The notes below the pieces were generated by a model. The model was not told the DNA's origin and did no database searches. It saw only the letters and a program-made list of their open reading frames with translations. This document shows positions 45,156-53,597 of a DNA stretch of 64,000 nt, piece by piece (position 1 is the first letter of the stretch; every line of letters starts with the position of its first letter). A program made the position numbers and the translations under genes. The DNA is from Nitrososphaerales archaeon (GTDB taxonomy: Archaea; Thermoproteota; Nitrososphaeria; Nitrososphaerales; CADDZS01), in contig JASHOD010000053.1 in assembly GCA_030041295.1 (NCBI GenBank), positions 62,001 to 126,000 of the forward strand, given 5' to 3'.

Positions 45156-46958
45156 TTAAACTGGTCTCCTGCCGCCACTCCTGTTTCGACTTAATGCAAG
45201 AACCGATCCCAAAACAACAACGACGACTACGACACCTATTATTGCAAAGAACAGATAGAGGGGGGAACCAGAGCTTGAAGTCTGAGAATTTGAAGTTGAC
45301 GTACTTTCTGATGCGGACGTTCCAATATTATTGGAGGAAGAAGACGAAGTAATAGAACTCGATGAACTAATTGTGCTGCTTGAGGCAGATCTGCTCGAGG
45401 ATGTAACTGGAGTCGTCGTAGAGGATGAAAGGGTAGAACTTGAAGTCGAAGAATAGGAGCTAATCGAAGAAATCGAGCTTGTCGACGCAGTAATTGCTGT
45501 AGTCGTGCTGCTCGATGTTGATCCAGTTGGGCTACTACTTGATGACAAACTTGTCGACGTCGAACTACTAATCGAAGCAGATGAAGTCGAGCTGCTGGTA
45601 CTATTGCTAGTATTTAATGAGCTCGAAGTACTGCTCGTAGTCGCGGAAGAAGTACTAGACGTTTGGGAAGTTAACGTAGTTGTTGTTGCTGATCCGATGA
45701 ATTCGAGTACTCTAAAGTTATCATAATCTGAAACCCATAGATTTCCTGCTTGATCGAAGGCAATACCAAAGGGATCATAAAGCCCGCTTGCCGTGGTCTG
45801 AGGAAAATCAGTTGTGAACCCGGACTGACCGATTACCAAGCTCGCCCCCATACCACTGCAGAATTGTTCCGACGGACATCCCGAAGTACCGGGAATATAT
45901 TCGAGTACGCGATGATTATTCTGATCCGCAATCCAAAGATTTCCCGAAGAGTCGAATGAAACGTCAAAGGGATTGCTGAGAGTTAAGTTATTTGGCGGGT
46001 AAGTGTTCGTGCTCGTGATGAAGCCATCTTGTCCGATGACAGTGGATGCGCTCATCCCGTCGCAGAACTGGTTCGTTGGACATCCTGACGTACCCGGTAT
46101 ATACTCCAGAACTCTGTTGTTGACACTATCAGAGACCCAGAGATCACCAGAGGAATCGAAAGCTAGTCCTTCCGGCCAATCTAGACTCGAAGCTTTGGGA
46201 GGAACGGCGGAGGTGTCCGTCGTAAAGTTTGATTGACCTATAACGAGAGAAGCATTCATGCTAGTGCAGAATTGATCTGTGGGGCAGCCGAACGAACCGG
46301 GGACGAACTCGACGATTCTGTTCACGTTCTGCTCTGCTACCCAGAGATCCCCATGGGAGTCAAATGTGATCCCTGTTGGGGACGGTAAAGTAGATTGTCC
46401 GACTTGTAATGAATTCACTGTGAAGTTCTTTTGACCTATTACAACACTTGCCGGCATTCCGTTACAAAACTGTCCGGCCGCACACGGAGACGTTCCGGGC
46501 ACAAATTCAAGCACCCTGTTGTTGAAAAAATCTGATACCCAGAGGTCGCCAGATGAATCAAAGGCAATCCCCCAGGGACTATCGAGGCCAGTCTGCGTGC
46601 GCTCGTTCGTAGATGATGTAAAATTCGGCTGACCGATAACGACAGAAGCGACTTCGCCGTTAGTAAAACCTGCTCCTTTAGAGAATTCGAGAACTCTATT
46701 GTTTCCATTATCCACGATCCAGACATTTCCATGCGGATCTATTGCGAGACCATTGGGATTTGAGAGATCAGAATCTGTCGGAGTGGTTCCACGATTAGCT
46801 GATGTAAAATTTGACTGACCCAGTACTACCGAGGCAGGCTGCCCGCTAGAGAAATTAGAGGTAAACGAATGGGGCAATAATGCTGACCCAAAAGCAGAAA
46901 TTATCAGAAGAGTACAGAAAATAATGCCCACGAAAAATTTTTTCATAATTTTTTGCAT
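45156..46958 (-). CDS. NHL-repeat cell-surface protein with Ser/Thr stalk and C-terminal anchor
   Basis: The 600-residue protein starts with a signal peptide (about 4-26). Six or so NHL repeats follow (about 40-420), each with N-x-W-I/V-x-D/E-x-N-N-R-V-L-E and an A-S-V-V-I-G-Q-x-N/G-F linker. A Ser/Thr-rich stalk runs to about residue 565. A membrane helix (L-Y-L-F-F-A-I-I-G-V-V-V-V-V-V-V) and a basic tail end the protein. The propeller would be displayed on the outer surface. The function (binding, adhesion or S-layer linkage) is unknown. The S/T tract is strongly enriched in Ser and can be recognised from the repeated tcg/agc/tca codons. Confidence 0.88.
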   Translation of the reverse strand: MQKIMKKFFVGIIFCTLLIISAFGSALLPHSFTSNFSSGQPASVVLGQSNFTSANRGTTPTDSDLSNPNGLAIDPHGNVWIVDNGNNRVLEFSKGAGFTNGEVASVVIGQPNFTSSTNERTQTGLDSPWGIAFDSSGDLWVSDFFNNRVLEFVPGTSPCAAGQFCNGMPASVVIGQKNFTVNSLQVGQSTLPSPTGITFDSHGDLWVAEQNVNRIVEFVPGSFGCPTDQFCTSMNASLVIGQSNFTTDTSAVPPKASSLDWPEGLAFDSSGDLWVSDSVNNRVLEYIPGTSGCPTNQFCDGMSASTVIGQDGFITSTNTYPPNNLTLSNPFDVSFDSSGNLWIADQNNHRVLEYIPGTSGCPSEQFCSGMGASLVIGQSGFTTDFPQTTASGLYDPFGIAFDQAGNLWVSDYDNFRVLEFIGSATTTTLTSQTSSTSSATTSSTSSSLNTSNSTSSSTSSASISSSTSTSLSSSSSPTGSTSSSTTTAITASTSSISSISSYSSTSSSTLSSSTTTPVTSSSRSASSSTISSSSSITSSSSSNNIGTSASESTSTSNSQTSSSGSPLYLFFAIIGVVVVVVVLGSVLALSRNRSGGRRPV

Positions 46959-47095
46959 AAAAGCAAAAGTTCGAGATTTAAGATATTCGGAATTCTGCTG
47001 AGCTTATTCACAATGACTGTTTGCGGATATCAATGATTTCGTGCAATAGCGGAAACCAAATTTTTCGGCGGTGGTTGGCCGGTTCGAACCAGACG

Positions 47096-47971
47096 CTAAA
47101 AGTCAGCCAAGCTTGCCTGCCTCGAATCTTGAGGAACTTCAACTCCAGTTACATTTGTAGTACTCAATTTCGAATAATCCATCTCCATGAGTCCAGATAA
47201 TCTACGAAATTCGTTCACCGATTCCGGTCCAAAACCTGCAAAATGGTTGTTGAAGAAAATAAATGCATCATCAATCTTTCCTGCGACGGATTTCATAACG
47301 TCAGCCATCTCTTTTTGCTCCTTCGCTCGGTCTTTCTGCTTTGAACCAAAATTCGTAATGTCGCGCTCGCCCACCATCCTCGCGTAGACAAAGTCCGCCG
47401 TGAGTTTCGTCGGAGTCCCCTCCGCGAGGTATTGATTCAAAGACCAGCATAGAGCTACGTTGTTACTTTCAAGTAGTTTGTACGTCTCTGACCGGAACCA
47501 CGAGTTGTGGCGGAACTCGATCGAATGGCGAAAACCCTTCTTCGGCATTTCGTTTGAAACAAAGTTCTCGAGATCCTTGAACCCTTTCTCGTACTTGAAA
47601 CTCGGAGGTAATTGAACAACAAAGGGGCCTAGTTTGTCCCCTAACCCAGAGATCGTCTTGTAAAGGAAATCAAGCGTACTGCGTACATTTTGAAATTTTA
47701 ATTCATGTGTGATCTTTTTTGGAAACTTGGGGCAGAAGATGAAATCCTCGGGCGTGTTTTTCCTCCATTGCGAGATCATGAACGAGTTTGGTATTCTATA
47801 GAAAGAAGAATCTATCTCGACTGCGTCGAAGACCGAGGAATACAGTCTTAGAAAATCCTTCGGCTTTGCATCCTTCGGATAAAAAGGTCCTACCCAGTCC
47901 TCGTAACTCCAGCCGGAGCATCCCGCGTGAAGTTTCTTTTTTAAATCGCTATTCTCGCTCTCCTTGACCAA
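47096..47971 (-). CDS. DUF72-family protein
   Basis: The 291-residue protein matches the DUF72 pattern: H-A-G-C-S-G-W-S-Y-E-D-W near 15-26, V-E-I-D-S-S-F-Y-R near 51-59, and F-V-V-Q-L-P-P-S-F near 115. The fold is a TIM-barrel related to xylose isomerases. The function of the family is not established. The start is at 47971 (M-V-K-E-S-E). It is alone on its transcript as far as visible. Confidence 0.85.
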   Translation of the reverse strand: MVKESENSDLKKKLHAGCSGWSYEDWVGPFYPKDAKPKDFLRLYSSVFDAVEIDSSFYRIPNSFMISQWRKNTPEDFIFCPKFPKKITHELKFQNVRSTLDFLYKTISGLGDKLGPFVVQLPPSFKYEKGFKDLENFVSNEMPKKGFRHSIEFRHNSWFRSETYKLLESNNVALCWSLNQYLAEGTPTKLTADFVYARMVGERDITNFGSKQKDRAKEQKEMADVMKSVAGKIDDAFIFFNNHFAGFGPESVNEFRRLSGLMEMDYSKLSTTNVTGVEVPQDSRQASLADF

Positions 47972-48089
47972 AAATAAACACGCCTTCTCGCTTGAAGCTG
48001 ATTGGATAACTCAGATAGGATTTAAAAGATAGTATCTCAAAAATGACTCTTAGGATTGACCGCGACAGAGCAACGTCTGTGTAAACTAG

Positions 48090-48251
48090 AGCTCAGGGTT
48101 CGATGAGCTCGAAGAAACTCTAGAGATAATTAGCGATAAGAAGCTCGTCAGAAGTATCGAGCGCGGCCTCAAGGATTTGAAGGAGGGAAAGTACAAAATC
48201 TACAAGGATGTCAAGTCCATGTTTTCTGATCTTGATAAAAGATCGCAATGA
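48090..48251 (+). pseudogene. Decayed antitoxin remnant (no start codon)
   Basis: The 54-codon frame ends at TGA 48249-48251 and has no ATG, GTG or TTG before the middle of the conserved part. It reads F-D-E-L-E-E-T-L-E-I-I-S-D, then I-E-R-G-L-K-D-L-K-E-G-K, a pattern of RelE-partner antitoxins. The stop overlaps the toxin ATG (ATGA), as in intact toxin-antitoxin operons. Its loss of a start suggests decay. Confidence 0.5.
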
Positions 48252-48463
48252 CGTACCTTTTAGTTCCAACCTCGAATTTCACTAGAGGTTTAAGAAAACT
48301 ATCTGGCACAGACAGAACTCGAGCTGAGAAAGTCATTGAAGAATTGATGAACGATCCTTATTCGTACAAGGGATTATCAGGAAGATTCAAGAACATTAGA
48401 AGCGCTAGATTTGGAGACCAAGTCTTACAGTTTCCAACCAGCCACTTGTACCTTCGTCTCTGA
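48248..48463 (+). pseudogene. Decayed RelE/ParE-type toxin (C-terminus lost)
   Basis: The 71-residue frame begins like a RelE-type toxin: V-P-T-S-N-F-T-R-G-L-R-K-L, then I-R-S-A-R-F-G-D near residue 51-57. The usual continuation after F-G-D (R-V-I-Y, then the catalytic strand) is replaced by unrelated sequence. The toxin is therefore probably inactive. It overlaps the convergent small zinc-ribbon frame by about 60 bp. Confidence 0.55.
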
Positions 48464-48590
48464 ACATTTTTGTTTGGAAATGCATCTCATATACGCCACC
48501 GCAATGAGGACATTTGTAATCAGGCACAATAAAGGTGTCAAACGCTCCCAACCTTACTTCACATCCCTCTCGGTTAAGGCAAATTAGCAC
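48405..48590 (-). CDS. Small zinc-ribbon-like protein
   Basis: The 61-residue product starts at GTG. It has cysteines at 4 and 10 (C-x5-C) and C-P-H-C at about 27-30, with F-D-T-F-I-V-P-D-Y-K between them. This fits a small zinc ribbon. The 3' half overlaps the decayed toxin on the other strand. Without a family match the assignment is weak. Confidence 0.4.
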   Translation of the reverse strand: MLICLNREGCEVRLGAFDTFIVPDYKCPHCGGVYEMHFQTKMFRDEGTSGWLETVRLGLQI

Positions 48591-48737
48591 TTCTTGCTCT
48601 AAAACCTGCCCGAATACTCACATCCCAACGCAAGCTTATCTGATCCGCGATTAGCATGAGTGGATTAAAGTCCACCTTCTCATGCTTTCCGCGTTCAAAA
48701 GAAATTCACAGTAATCGAAACTCAAGTCACGGTTTCG

Positions 48738-49199
48738 TTATTTGCTACCACTGTTGAATTCATTTTCAAGTTCGACAATTAATTTGTCCCAAAAATTCGA
48801 AACGCTCTTCACATAAGCTTTCCTTGAGGGGGCATTGTTTATTCTATAATGTTCTGTGAACGTCATATCAAGTCTCGTCTTTCCGCGTCCGACGAGCGTC
48901 AGGAGATAATCTCCTATCTCATAGTCTTCATCGCTAATGTAATCTAAGTGCCAAGATTTTGGGGGATACAATGTCACGACACTAACTCCGTCTAGGGACT
49001 TGCCACGACTATGATAACTATCCGCATAGACCACGCGATGGTTTGTCCGAAGAAGGATGTCGCGCTTGATCTTTGAGCCTGTTAACTCCGGATCAGTTTC
49101 TCTAAAATCTGTGGCCCAGTTGAACACAAAACGTAGAGGAGCTTCAATGGTTTTCGAAACATTAACACTGTATGATTTCTTATAGGATTCTAGCTTCAA
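48738..49199 (-). CDS. SRPBCC-family (START-like) protein
   Basis: The 153-residue protein has the helix-grip pattern: S-K-T-I-E-A-P-L-R-F-V-F-N-W near residues 15-28, a beta-rich middle, and a long C-terminal helix (N-F-W-D-K-L-I-V-E-L). The F-x-F-x-W start matches the protein at 41253-41747, suggesting a shared family. It probably binds a hydrophobic ligand. The start at 49199 (M-K-L-E-S-Y) is the first in frame. Confidence 0.72.
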   Translation of the reverse strand: MKLESYKKSYSVNVSKTIEAPLRFVFNWATDFRETDPELTGSKIKRDILLRTNHRVVYADSYHSRGKSLDGVSVVTLYPPKSWHLDYISDEDYEIGDYLLTLVGRGKTRLDMTFTEHYRINNAPSRKAYVKSVSNFWDKLIVELENEFNSGSK

Positions 49200-49275
49200 G
49201 AGATCATCAGCAATTCATGCCTAAAGCTTGGTTTTAAGAATTCCAACCTCTTGACGAATGACCCATATGATAAAG

Positions 49276-49707
49276 CTACTGAACCACGATCTCCTTGACG
49301 AATTTGCCGAGCAAATTGGAAAGTGTTTCTTGTTCTGCTCTAGTAAGAGATTTACGAAGCGACTCTTCGGTGGATCTCCAGTAATCCTCGCTTATTCTGG
49401 TGTACGCTTTTCTTCCACCATTGGTCGCCCGAGAATGTCATGTGGCTTGCACTTTTTGGATCTACCTACTAAAGGGCCGCGAAATAGTATGATGCCTATT
49501 TGTCGAACGCTGTTCCGTTAGTCCCTTCGCAAGAGATATTCGCGCGATACGATTGATGGCAGTTCGAAGCTTCGCAAGCTCCTGCATGATAATTTGTGAT
49601 TGTGAAAAGAGCCTCGAAGAACTTGGACCCAAAACACTCGTTTCAAGTTGCTCGGCCGAAGAAAATATGAAAGAAAAGACGTCTGCCAAATAAAGGAGGA
49701 GAGACAC
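49276..49707 (-). pseudogene. Frameshifted MarR-type regulator
   Basis: Three consecutive reverse-strand frames together spell a MarR-like regulator. Frame 1 starts at GTG 49707 (S-L-L-L-Y-L-A-D-V-F) and runs to I-S-L-A-K-G-L-T-E-Q. Frame 2 has I-G-I-I-L-F-R-G-P-L. Frame 3 has N-G-G-R-K-A-Y-T-R-I-S-E-D-Y-W and ends with L-T-R-A-E-Q-E-T-L-S-N-L-L. At least two frameshifts, and probable loss of the recognition-helix segment, show it is not functional. It ends at TAG 49276-49278. The rest of the 49200-49890 gap holds nothing else that I can support. Confidence 0.55.
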
Positions 49708-49890
49708 GTTTCAACAGTTTTTTCCAAGTTCCACATTCTTGATGTTGTGATTACGCCCTAACCTGAGCTGAGCATAAGTAAGATTAGCTATTTTCATAGT
49801 AGCGAAGCTCTGAATTCTCACTACTATTATTATTAAATCAATCTTGTTGCGTATTGAGTTATCAAAGATACATGGTGTAATCTCGCTAGA

Positions 49891-50238
49891 TTGATTTCAA
49901 TTGATTTCTCTCAAGCTGTTCAGATAGTTGGCTTTGCGGCTTTGTCCGTGTTTGGTTTTTACGCTTTGAGACTTGTCACATCATTTCGCACTGGGATCCT
50001 TGCCAGGAGCTGGAAGCATGTCACGACCGGCGCGATGTTTCTAATATTTGCGGAGATACCACTCCTCTTGGCTAGCGTTGGTCTCTCTGCAACTGAAAGC
50101 ACAATCCTTGCAGTTTCAGGAATGTTGATGCGATTAATCGGTATAATCTTTCTTACAATCGGTCTGAGGATTCAGTGCCAAGTATGGCGCAGGGAAATTG
50201 GACCCCGTTCACCCAGAGCCAATCCTATTCCGGCTTGA
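49891..50238 (+). CDS. Small membrane protein of a duplicated two-gene cassette (copy B)
   Basis: The 115-residue product starts at TTG. It has about three hydrophobic helices (10-30, 45-65, 72-100). Shared features with the 43959-44318 protein: G-F-Y-A, R-x-G-x-L-x-x-x-W, F-x-I, and a late I-G-x-R-x-Q-x-x-I/V-W. This is a clear paralogue. It precedes the small soluble protein of copy B by 160 bp on the same strand, the opposite order to copy A. Confidence 0.7.
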   Translation: MISIDFSQAVQIVGFAALSVFGFYALRLVTSFRTGILARSWKHVTTGAMFLIFAEIPLLLASVGLSATESTILAVSGMLMRLIGIIFLTIGLRIQCQVWRREIGPRSPRANPIPA

Positions 50239-50398
50239 AATCCGACCCGGCATCGGCCTCTCTGTCCGCTAGTTGATCAAATGAACACTTCTGGAGCCTA
50301 GTTCATATTCTCCTCAGTACGAATTGACAATTCACGACCCATAAATCCCGATTTTTCGTTTCGCAAAGGGCAGAAACGATTTTAGTGAAAACAGGCTT

Positions 50399-50746
50399 TT
50401 GCTATCGAAGGAACAACAGCTCAATCTGTCAGAAAGCATTCTGAATTGCATTGATAAGGCGATTAGCCCGAAGTTCGGGGAAAATGTCTACAACGTCATT
50501 ATTGCAAATTTTGAGACGCGGTTCACATTGTCGAAAAATGAAATTGCCTCTCACCCATTGTTGTTTGAGACACTCCTTGACGACATATTCGGTACCGGAA
50601 TTGCGTCGGAACTAATCAAATCATCTATCTTTAGAGAACTAGCTCACAATTTTCAGATCTTTGAACCTGACTACTTTCAAAAGAATATGGATAAAGAAAA
50701 TGTCCTTTCAAGAGCTATTGAAGAGATAATAAAAAAAGCACAATAA
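50399..50746 (+). CDS. Small soluble protein of a duplicated two-gene cassette (copy B)
   Basis: The 115-residue product starts at TTG. It shares E-x-I-L-N-C-I-D-K, F-G-x-N-V, V-I, I-A-x-H-P-L-L-F and F-G with the copy A protein. The extra C-terminal part (Q-K-N-M-D-K-E-N-V) leads into R-A-I-E-E. It is all-helical with no membrane helix. The pair A/B preserves both partners, which argues for a functional link between them. Confidence 0.72.
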   Translation: MLSKEQQLNLSESILNCIDKAISPKFGENVYNVIIANFETRFTLSKNEIASHPLLFETLLDDIFGTGIASELIKSSIFRELAHNFQIFEPDYFQKNMDKENVLSRAIEEIIKKAQ

Positions 50747-51301
50747 CGGAAACTTTCTTGCGTTCGAAGTACCCTAATAGGAGAGCTTCTGAACTTGGTG
50801 AATGTCCCATTTATTTCTTAGACCAAGGTCTATATCATTTGGCATGTCAAAGGAAGCCTCTATCAATTATCTAGCTATACAATATTCACTAACTGTTCAA
50901 GTATTGAATAGAACACATGGATTCATGTCCAGTGAAAAAGAAGAAGGAAAAATGAGGAAAGGAATATGGAAAGGCTGAAGAAAAGATTGGCAAGGACATG
51001 GACGTCCCGACATGAAGATACAGGGCAAAGCAGACAAGGAATATGGCGGGGCTCTAGAGAAAGTTGGCAAGAAGATCGAAAAGGAAAGAGACAACCTTTA
51101 GAGCGTAGTCACGAAAAGGGGGACGGCTCTTCAGAGGGCCCCTCTACCCTGTCTTTGTTAGCTCGATTATTTTCTTGCTGTAAGATCAAATGAAAGTTTA
51201 TTGGGTTAGATAGGTATCAGGTAGTCTTTCTTCCCGTTTTTGCTCTTGAGACGAATCGGAAACTTGAAAGAGGGCAATGTCTTCAACTATCTGCGAACGT
51301 C
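50747..51301. other. 555-bp region containing a CsbD-like relic
   Basis: Apart from the broken CsbD-like frames at 50925-51101 this stretch holds no supported gene. The last 100 bp before the hydrolase may contain its promoter. No RNA gene was recognised. Confidence 0.45.
50925..51101 (+). pseudogene. Broken CsbD-like stress protein gene
   Basis: Three short frames spell CsbD-like repeats. The first reads S-S-E-K-E-E-G-K-M. The second, in a shifted frame, has G-K-E-Y-G-K-A-E-E-K-I-G-K. The third starts at ATG 51012 (M-K-I-Q-G-K-A-D-K-E-Y-G) and ends at TAG 51099-51101. CsbD proteins are small Lys/Glu/Gly-rich helical proteins of general stress. The interruptions suggest a pseudogene, though sequencing error is possible. 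Confidence 0.4.
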
Positions 51302-52006
51302 ATGGTAGAATTCGCACTAGTTCCAGGCGCTTGGCTTGGAGGCTGGGTCTGGAAGAGAATTATCCCGCAATTAGAGAAGAGAGGACACACCGCTTATCCT
51401 GTAACCCTGACCGGAATGGGGGAAAGGGTTCACTTGCTTTCGAAGGATGTAGGCATAGATACATCGATTCAGGATGTCCTGAATATAATCGAGTACAACG
51501 ATATTGACGATCTCGTTCTTGTTGGACATAGCTTCGCAGGAAAAGTTGCAGCTGCTGTCGCTGACCGCGTGCCAGATAAGGTGAAATTACTGCTTTATCT
51601 CGATGCACTGAGGCCAGACAAAACTAGGGAACCTCAAGCAGGCTTTGACCCGACGAGAGAATTCGGTCCAGTCCCTGAAGGGAGCCTGGGAGTTCCTCTT
51701 ACCGAAGAAATTATCGATAACATTGGAAAGGACGTGAAAGGTAAGGATCGAGAATGGATGCTTTCCAAAGCGACTCCATGGCCCTTAGAGATAGCAAGGG
51801 ATCCGATCACCTTATCTGAAAGATTCGATTCGATAAAGAGTGCGTACATCTTCTGCACTCAAAGTGGCGACCCGGTCGACGAGATTGTTTCGGGCAAGTG
51901 GGGCGAACTCTATGGACCGTACAAACTCATAGAAACTGGACACTGGCCGATGATTACAAAACCGGATGAGCTCGTCGAAGATATGCTTTCTTTGGCTAAC
52001 CAGTGA
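51302..52006 (+). CDS. Alpha/beta-hydrolase (EstC/pheophorbidase-like)
   Basis: The 234-residue protein has the nucleophile elbow G-H-S-F-A-G near residue 78, the oxyanion region P-G-A-W-L-G-G near 8-14, the catalytic Asp probably in S-G-D-P near 189, and the His in G-H-W-P near 214. It is the methylesterase-like subfamily (L-P-G-A-x-x-x-x-W). Substrate is unknown. The start is ATG 51302 (M-V-E-F-A-L). Confidence 0.84.
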   Translation: MVEFALVPGAWLGGWVWKRIIPQLEKRGHTAYPVTLTGMGERVHLLSKDVGIDTSIQDVLNIIEYNDIDDLVLVGHSFAGKVAAAVADRVPDKVKLLLYLDALRPDKTREPQAGFDPTREFGPVPEGSLGVPLTEEIIDNIGKDVKGKDREWMLSKATPWPLEIARDPITLSERFDSIKSAYIFCTQSGDPVDEIVSGKWGELYGPYKLIETGHWPMITKPDELVEDMLSLANQ

Positions 52007-52103
52007 GATAAGGGAATCCAAAGGGAAAAAAAATAGAGTTGATGACAAAACTCTGGCTCTTACTAAATCCCCAAGAGCATATTTTAAAGAAGAAAAAAAC
52101 TAA

Positions 52104-53246
52104 TTGACGCAAACCTCATCTAATTTCGAGCCAAGGAATGCGATTTCGACTCGCATAATATTCCACGTCGACATCGATTCGTTTTACCCGTCCGTCGAAA
52201 TCAGAGAGAATCCAAGCCTCACGGGCAAGGCCGTGATTGTTGGCGCGGATCCAAAGGGCGGACGCGCACGGGGTGTGGTAGTGTCCTGTTCCTACGAAGC
52301 AAGGAAGCTAGGAGTACGCTCCGGGATGCCAATTTCGAGAGCGTACAGAATTGCAAAGGATAATGCTGCCTATCTTCGACCAAACTTTACACTTTACATC
52401 CAAGTTTCCAAGAAAGTGATGAATCTCCTGCGTTCCTTCGCAGATAAATTCGAGCAGGTGAGCATTGATGAGGCGTTCCTCGATGTCACACATAGATTAG
52501 GGAGAGACTATGCTCGGGCGAGAGATTACGCCATCGAAATCAAGACTAAATTGGAATCCGAGGAAAGACTGACTTGTTCGATCGGAGTTGCTCCAAACAA
52601 GTCTGGGGCCAAGATTGCCTCTGACCTTCAAAAACCGGATGGACTCACCGTGGTTACTCCTGAGCACTTGAAAGAATTCCTAACGCCCCTCCCAAGCAGG
52701 GCAATAAGTGGAATTGGAAGCAAGACTGAAGCATTTCTAGAAACAAAGGGAATCAAGACCATCGGGGACTTGCAAAAGATCTCGGGTCAGGAACTTGTGA
52801 AATATTTTGGCAAAACAGGAGTGTGGTTATGGGGCGTCGCTAATGGCCTTGAGCAAATCGAGGTGAAAGAGAGGCCGATGAGATCCCTCGGGGCAGAACA
52901 TACTTTTGAAAAGGATGTTGCGGACCGGACTGAAGTAATTTCAAAGCTGGAGGATTTAATTGATCGCCTGCACGACAGAGTACTTTCCGCCAAAGTAAAA
53001 TTTCGAGTAGTTGGAATCAGAATTCGCTTCACTCATTTCCAAACCTTTTCGCGAGAGCACACTCTTCAAACGTTCACTTCAAATAAGAAGGTGATTTCGG
53101 CTGAAGCAAGGAACCTCTTGAGAGAGTTTGAGAGTAAGAAGGATAAGATAAGACTGATTGGAGTTTACGTTTCGGATTTCAGGGAAGAAAATCCTTTGGA
53201 AGAAGGGAGCGCGACAAGCGAGAGCTTGGAGAACTGGGTGAATTAA
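52104..53246 (+). CDS. dbh: Y-family DNA polymerase IV (Dpo4/DinB)
   Basis: The 380-residue protein has the Y-family palm residues: D-I-D-S-F-Y near residue 23 and S-I-D-E-A near 121, with the metal-binding acids D23, D121 and E122 approximately. Further features are Y-E-A-R-K-L-G-V-R-S-G-M-P (finger), G-V-A-P-N-K, a helix-hairpin-helix I-S-G-I-G-S, and the little finger domain (about 250-355). It copies past lesions. TTG start at 52104 is the first in frame. No PIP-box was clearly seen at the very end. Confidence 0.92.
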   Translation: MTQTSSNFEPRNAISTRIIFHVDIDSFYPSVEIRENPSLTGKAVIVGADPKGGRARGVVVSCSYEARKLGVRSGMPISRAYRIAKDNAAYLRPNFTLYIQVSKKVMNLLRSFADKFEQVSIDEAFLDVTHRLGRDYARARDYAIEIKTKLESEERLTCSIGVAPNKSGAKIASDLQKPDGLTVVTPEHLKEFLTPLPSRAISGIGSKTEAFLETKGIKTIGDLQKISGQELVKYFGKTGVWLWGVANGLEQIEVKERPMRSLGAEHTFEKDVADRTEVISKLEDLIDRLHDRVLSAKVKFRVVGIRIRFTHFQTFSREHTLQTFTSNKKVISAEARNLLREFESKKDKIRLIGVYVSDFREENPLEEGSATSESLENWVN

Positions 53247-53264
53247 GAAAATAGAAATTCGAAT

Positions 53265-53423
53265 CTATGCATATTCGTGTAACTCGCAGCGCGGGCAGTG
53301 ATTCCAACAGTTTACACAAAAGAACTTTTCACAGTCAGGACAGATTACCTTCTGATGAAGCAGTTTGCTGCCATCAAGAGATCTTAGTTCTAGAATCGCC
53401 AAAATCGACGCATTGACTGACAT
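53265..53423 (-). CDS. Small protein with three C-x2-C pairs (zinc ribbon), 52 residues
   Basis: This gene is too short for routine ORF lists. It starts at ATG 53423 and ends at TAG 53265. The C-terminal part has C-P-D-C, C-V-N-C and C-P-R-C, which can bind one or two zinc ions. The N-terminal part is a short amphipathic helix (I-L-A-I-L-E-L). The stop is 18 bp from the convergent polymerase end. The cysteine pattern makes chance unlikely. TFIIH-p44-like or general zinc-ribbon; role unknown. Confidence 0.65.
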   Translation of the reverse strand: MSVNASILAILELRSLDGSKLLHQKVICPDCEKFFCVNCWNHCPRCELHEYA

Positions 53424-53597
53424 CTCTTTCAATTCATTTTCCCGTCTTAAGTATCAATTACAATTCTTTTTTATCAAAAAAAATGAAGTTTCATTTCGGA
53501 GAGGGCATATGCTCTTGACTTATTTGTGAGAGGCCAAGTCTATATTTGTTAACTTCTCCGAGGAGATATCAGGTTGGGAAATCAAACATTTTGAATA

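Noticed and set aside
45505-45726. Forward frame rich in Leu/Val/Asp/Glu
   Set aside because: It is the antisense shadow of the Ser/Thr-rich stalk, whose codons read as Leu/Asp/Val/Glu on the other strand.
49258-49521. 87-codon forward frame
   Set aside because: It is the antisense of the MarR relic, whose C-terminal part is clearly protein-like on the other strand.
50966-51193. 75-codon forward frame starting M-E-R-L-K-K
   Set aside because: Its Arg/Ser/Trp-rich composition looks like a shifted frame; the CsbD-like pattern is in the other two frames.
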